Part shown: in pieces, positions 62,467 through 64,000 of the stretch
Numbering within the stretch: the stretch's first letter is position 1
How the letters are laid out: each line of letters opens with the position of its first letter
Source: Aromatoleum tolulyticum
GTDB taxonomy: Bacteria > Pseudomonadota > Gammaproteobacteria > Burkholderiales > Rhodocyclaceae
Reading direction: 5' to 3'
Assembly: GCF_900156155.1 (NCBI RefSeq)
Contig: NZ_FTMD01000012.1
Location: 62,001-126,000, forward strand
DNA length: 64,000 nucleotides
Notes under the pieces: generated by a model
The model's database searches: none
Told to the model about the DNA's origin: nothing
What the model saw: only the letters and a program-made list of their open reading frames with translations
Translations under genes and position numbers: made by a program

Positions 62467-63119
62467 TGCCGGAACTCGAGCGCGACGCCGGGCGCCTCAC
62501 CTTCAAGCTCGTGTATTACGGTCCGGCGCAGGGCGGCAAGACCACCAACCTGATGCAGCTGCACGACCTGGTCGGCGCCGAGATGAAGGGCGAGCTGATG
62601 ACGCTCGAGACGCAGCATGACCGTACGCTGTTCTTCGACCTGCTGCCGCTCGGCTTTCGCGCGCCGTCGGGTCTGACGATCCGCTTCCGGCTGTTCACCG
62701 TGCCGGGTCAGGTGGCGCACGACGGCACGCGCAAGGCGGTGCTGTCGCGCGCCGACGGCGTCGTGTTCGTCGCCGACTCGCAGCGTACCGAGTCGATCAA
62801 CAATGGCGAATCCTTTCAGAATCTGGTCGAGAACCTCGGTCGCGTGGGACTGGATGTCGATCGCCTGCCGCTGGTGGTGCAGTTCAACAAGCGCGATCTG
62901 CCGGCGATCCTGAGCGAGGACGAGGTGCGCGAGCGTTACGCGGGGGCGCCGTGGCCGCTGGTGTTTGCGACGGCGCTTCGCGGCGACGGCGTGCTGCAGA
63001 CCTTCGCGACCCTGTTGCGCGGCGTGTGGCAGGGGTACGCGCAGGAGCTCGAACTCGACAGCACCCACGGCCTGACCGAGGAGACCTTCGTCGCCGCCGC
63101 CCTGGGAGGCGCAGCATGA
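62466..63119 (+). CDS. MglA-like Ras-superfamily GTPase
   Basis: 217 residues. The P-loop is YYGPAQGGKTTNL. TLETQHDRTLFFDLLPLG, FTVPGQV and VVFVADSQRTES, followed by VVQFNKRDLP, match MglA of Myxococcus (GTP-binding, polarity control) at G1, G3 and G4. No MglB/Roadblock partner is seen in the window. It lies between a response regulator and a histidine kinase, suggesting a signalled GTP switch. Confidence 0.85.
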   Translation: MPELERDAGRLTFKLVYYGPAQGGKTTNLMQLHDLVGAEMKGELMTLETQHDRTLFFDLLPLGFRAPSGLTIRFRLFTVPGQVAHDGTRKAVLSRADGVVFVADSQRTESINNGESFQNLVENLGRVGLDVDRLPLVVQFNKRDLPAILSEDEVRERYAGAPWPLVFATALRGDGVLQTFATLLRGVWQGYAQELELDSTHGLTEETFVAAALGGAA

Positions 63120-64000
63120 GCGTGGAGCCGGGATTCGACCGCGAGTTCGTGCTCGGCGAGCTGATCACGCCGCGCGATGCCGACGAGATCTGCACCCAGC
63201 TCGCGGCGGTGCTCGGCCAGCCCGTTGCGGTGTTGGACGCCGCGGGAACCGTTTTCGCCGGCAACGCCCCGACCGTGGGGTGCGTGCAGGCGCCGCTGAC
63301 GCTCGAGCTCGAGCCGGTCGGCTTCCTCGCCTGCGCCTGCGACGCGGTCGCGCTGAAGGGGGCCGCACGCGTCGTGCGCTGGGGGCTCCTGTCGCGGGCG
63401 CGCTTTCGCATGGTGTCCGACCTGCATCTCGAGGCGGTGCGTGCCGACTACGCCAAACTGCAGCAGCAGAACGAGGCGTTGAGGGCGTCGGAGGCGAAAT
63501 ACCGCGAACTCGCGGAAATCCTCGATGCGAAGGTCAAGGAGCAGGTCAGGATCATCGACGAGCGTCAGCGCCAGCTCTACCAGGCCGAACGCCTGGCATC
63601 CATCGGCCAGCTCGCGGCGGGCGTCGCGCACGAGATCAACAATCCGCTCGGCTTCGTCAACAGCAACCTGTCGACGGCGGAACGCTACGTCGCCCAGTTC
63701 GCCCAGCTGCGCGACATGGTGCCGGCGGAGAAATGGAAGGCCGCGGACCTCGACTTCGTGCTGGAGGATTTCGCCGAGCTGCTCACCGACTCGCAGCAGG
63801 GCGTTGCGCGCATCGCGCGCATCGTCAAGGACCTGAAGGGGTTCTCGAGCGTCGATCAGCCCGACGTGCAGCTCGCCGACATCAACGGCCAGCTGGAGTC
63901 GCTGTTCGCGGTGATCGCCGGGCAGAAGCCGCCGGGGGTGACGCTCACGAGCGAGCTGTCGCCGCTGCCGCCGCTGATGTGCCTGTCCGGGCACCTCAAC
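63116..64000 (+). CDS. sensor histidine kinase, 3' end outside the window
   Basis: 295 codons are visible; the ATG at 63116 overlaps the GTPase stop (ATGA). Residues 1-100 look like a GAF-like or regulatory domain with Cys in GCVQAPL and FLACACD. A coiled coil runs over 110-165, then HisKA with LASIGQLAAGVAHEINNPLGF. The HATPase domain starts near the window end. No membrane segment, so probably cytoplasmic. It is the likely partner of the two response regulators upstream. Confidence 0.83.
   Translation, partial: MSVEPGFDREFVLGELITPRDADEICTQLAAVLGQPVAVLDAAGTVFAGNAPTVGCVQAPLTLELEPVGFLACACDAVALKGAARVVRWGLLSRARFRMVSDLHLEAVRADYAKLQQQNEALRASEAKYRELAEILDAKVKEQVRIIDERQRQLYQAERLASIGQLAAGVAHEINNPLGFVNSNLSTAERYVAQFAQLRDMVPAEKWKAADLDFVLEDFAELLTDSQQGVARIARIVKDLKGFSSVDQPDVQLADINGQLESLFAVIAGQKPPGVTLTSELSPLPPLMCLSGHLN

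Noticed and set aside
1-64000. CRISPR arrays, tRNA/rRNA genes, insertion sequences, prophage or integrase genes
   Set aside because: No regularly spaced repeats, cloverleaf-like sequences, transposase motifs or phage genes were recognised on either strand.

Overview
The window looks like a chromosomal piece of a high-GC betaproteobacterium, most likely Rhodocyclales (Azoarcus/Aromatoleum/Thauera type). The reasons are the GC-rich coding style, many periplasmic c-type cytochromes, a TMAO-reductase-type (tor) locus with a TorF porin, a dadA/alanine racemase/Lrp unit, and dense cyclic-di-GMP signalling. This assignment is an inference; no rRNA, tRNA, CRISPR array or insertion sequence was seen.\n\nRegion 1 (27-12428) is a cytochrome and beta-propeller locus that resembles an extracellular electron-transfer system. 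On the minus strand, in transcription order, it has a monohaem cytochrome, a tetrahaem cytochrome, an NHL lipoprotein, a second tetrahaem cytochrome of the OmcE-like filament type, a PpiC-type peptidyl-prolyl isomerase, a haem-free outer-membrane beta-barrel, two trihaem c7 cytochromes and two further beta-propeller proteins. A divergent pair of di- and trihaem cytochromes lies on the plus strand. Together with an 11-haem protein at 29676-32252, the locus encodes 31 CXXCH haem sites. Sigma-54-like -24/-12 sites lie in the key intergenic gaps.\n\nRegion 2 (12487-29525) is a glycosylation locus. It opens with three tandem GT-C membrane proteins with C-terminal TPRs (TMTC-like, 12487-18112), also behind a sigma-54-like site. 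A DPM1-like polyprenyl-phosphate sugar synthase, three SAM methyltransferases, a MurJ/MOP-type flippase, three GT4 glycosyltransferases, an asparagine-synthase-type amidotransferase and a GT87-like membrane glycosyltransferase follow. It sits between the small-cytochrome cluster and the 11-haem cytochrome gene, so the main hypothesis is a cytochrome filament system with its own glycosylation genes.\n\nRegion 3 (32500-45020) is mixed: a PAS-GGDEF-haemerythrin protein, a GT9 heptosyltransferase-like protein, a DUF2249 protein, a large PAS/GGDEF/EAL protein, the dadA-alr operon with divergent Lrp regulator, a LolA-like protein, a small EF-hand protein and a general porin behind a sigma-54-like promoter with two adjacent palindromes.\n\nRegion 4 (45100-53931) is a tor-type respiratory locus: TorR-like regulator, TorS-like hybrid kinase, TorT-like binding protein, a Tat-exported TorA-like molybdoenzyme with a fused C-terminal cytochrome c domain, and a TorF porin. 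No torC or torD is present in the window.\n\nRegion 5 (54044-64000) holds a TerB-like protein, a GGDEF/EVL protein preceded by a 12-G tract, an OpgB-like phosphoglycerol transferase, a CDF metal exporter, a cupin, and a signalling operon (HD-GYP response regulator, second response regulator, MglA-like GTPase, histidine kinase cut by the window end).
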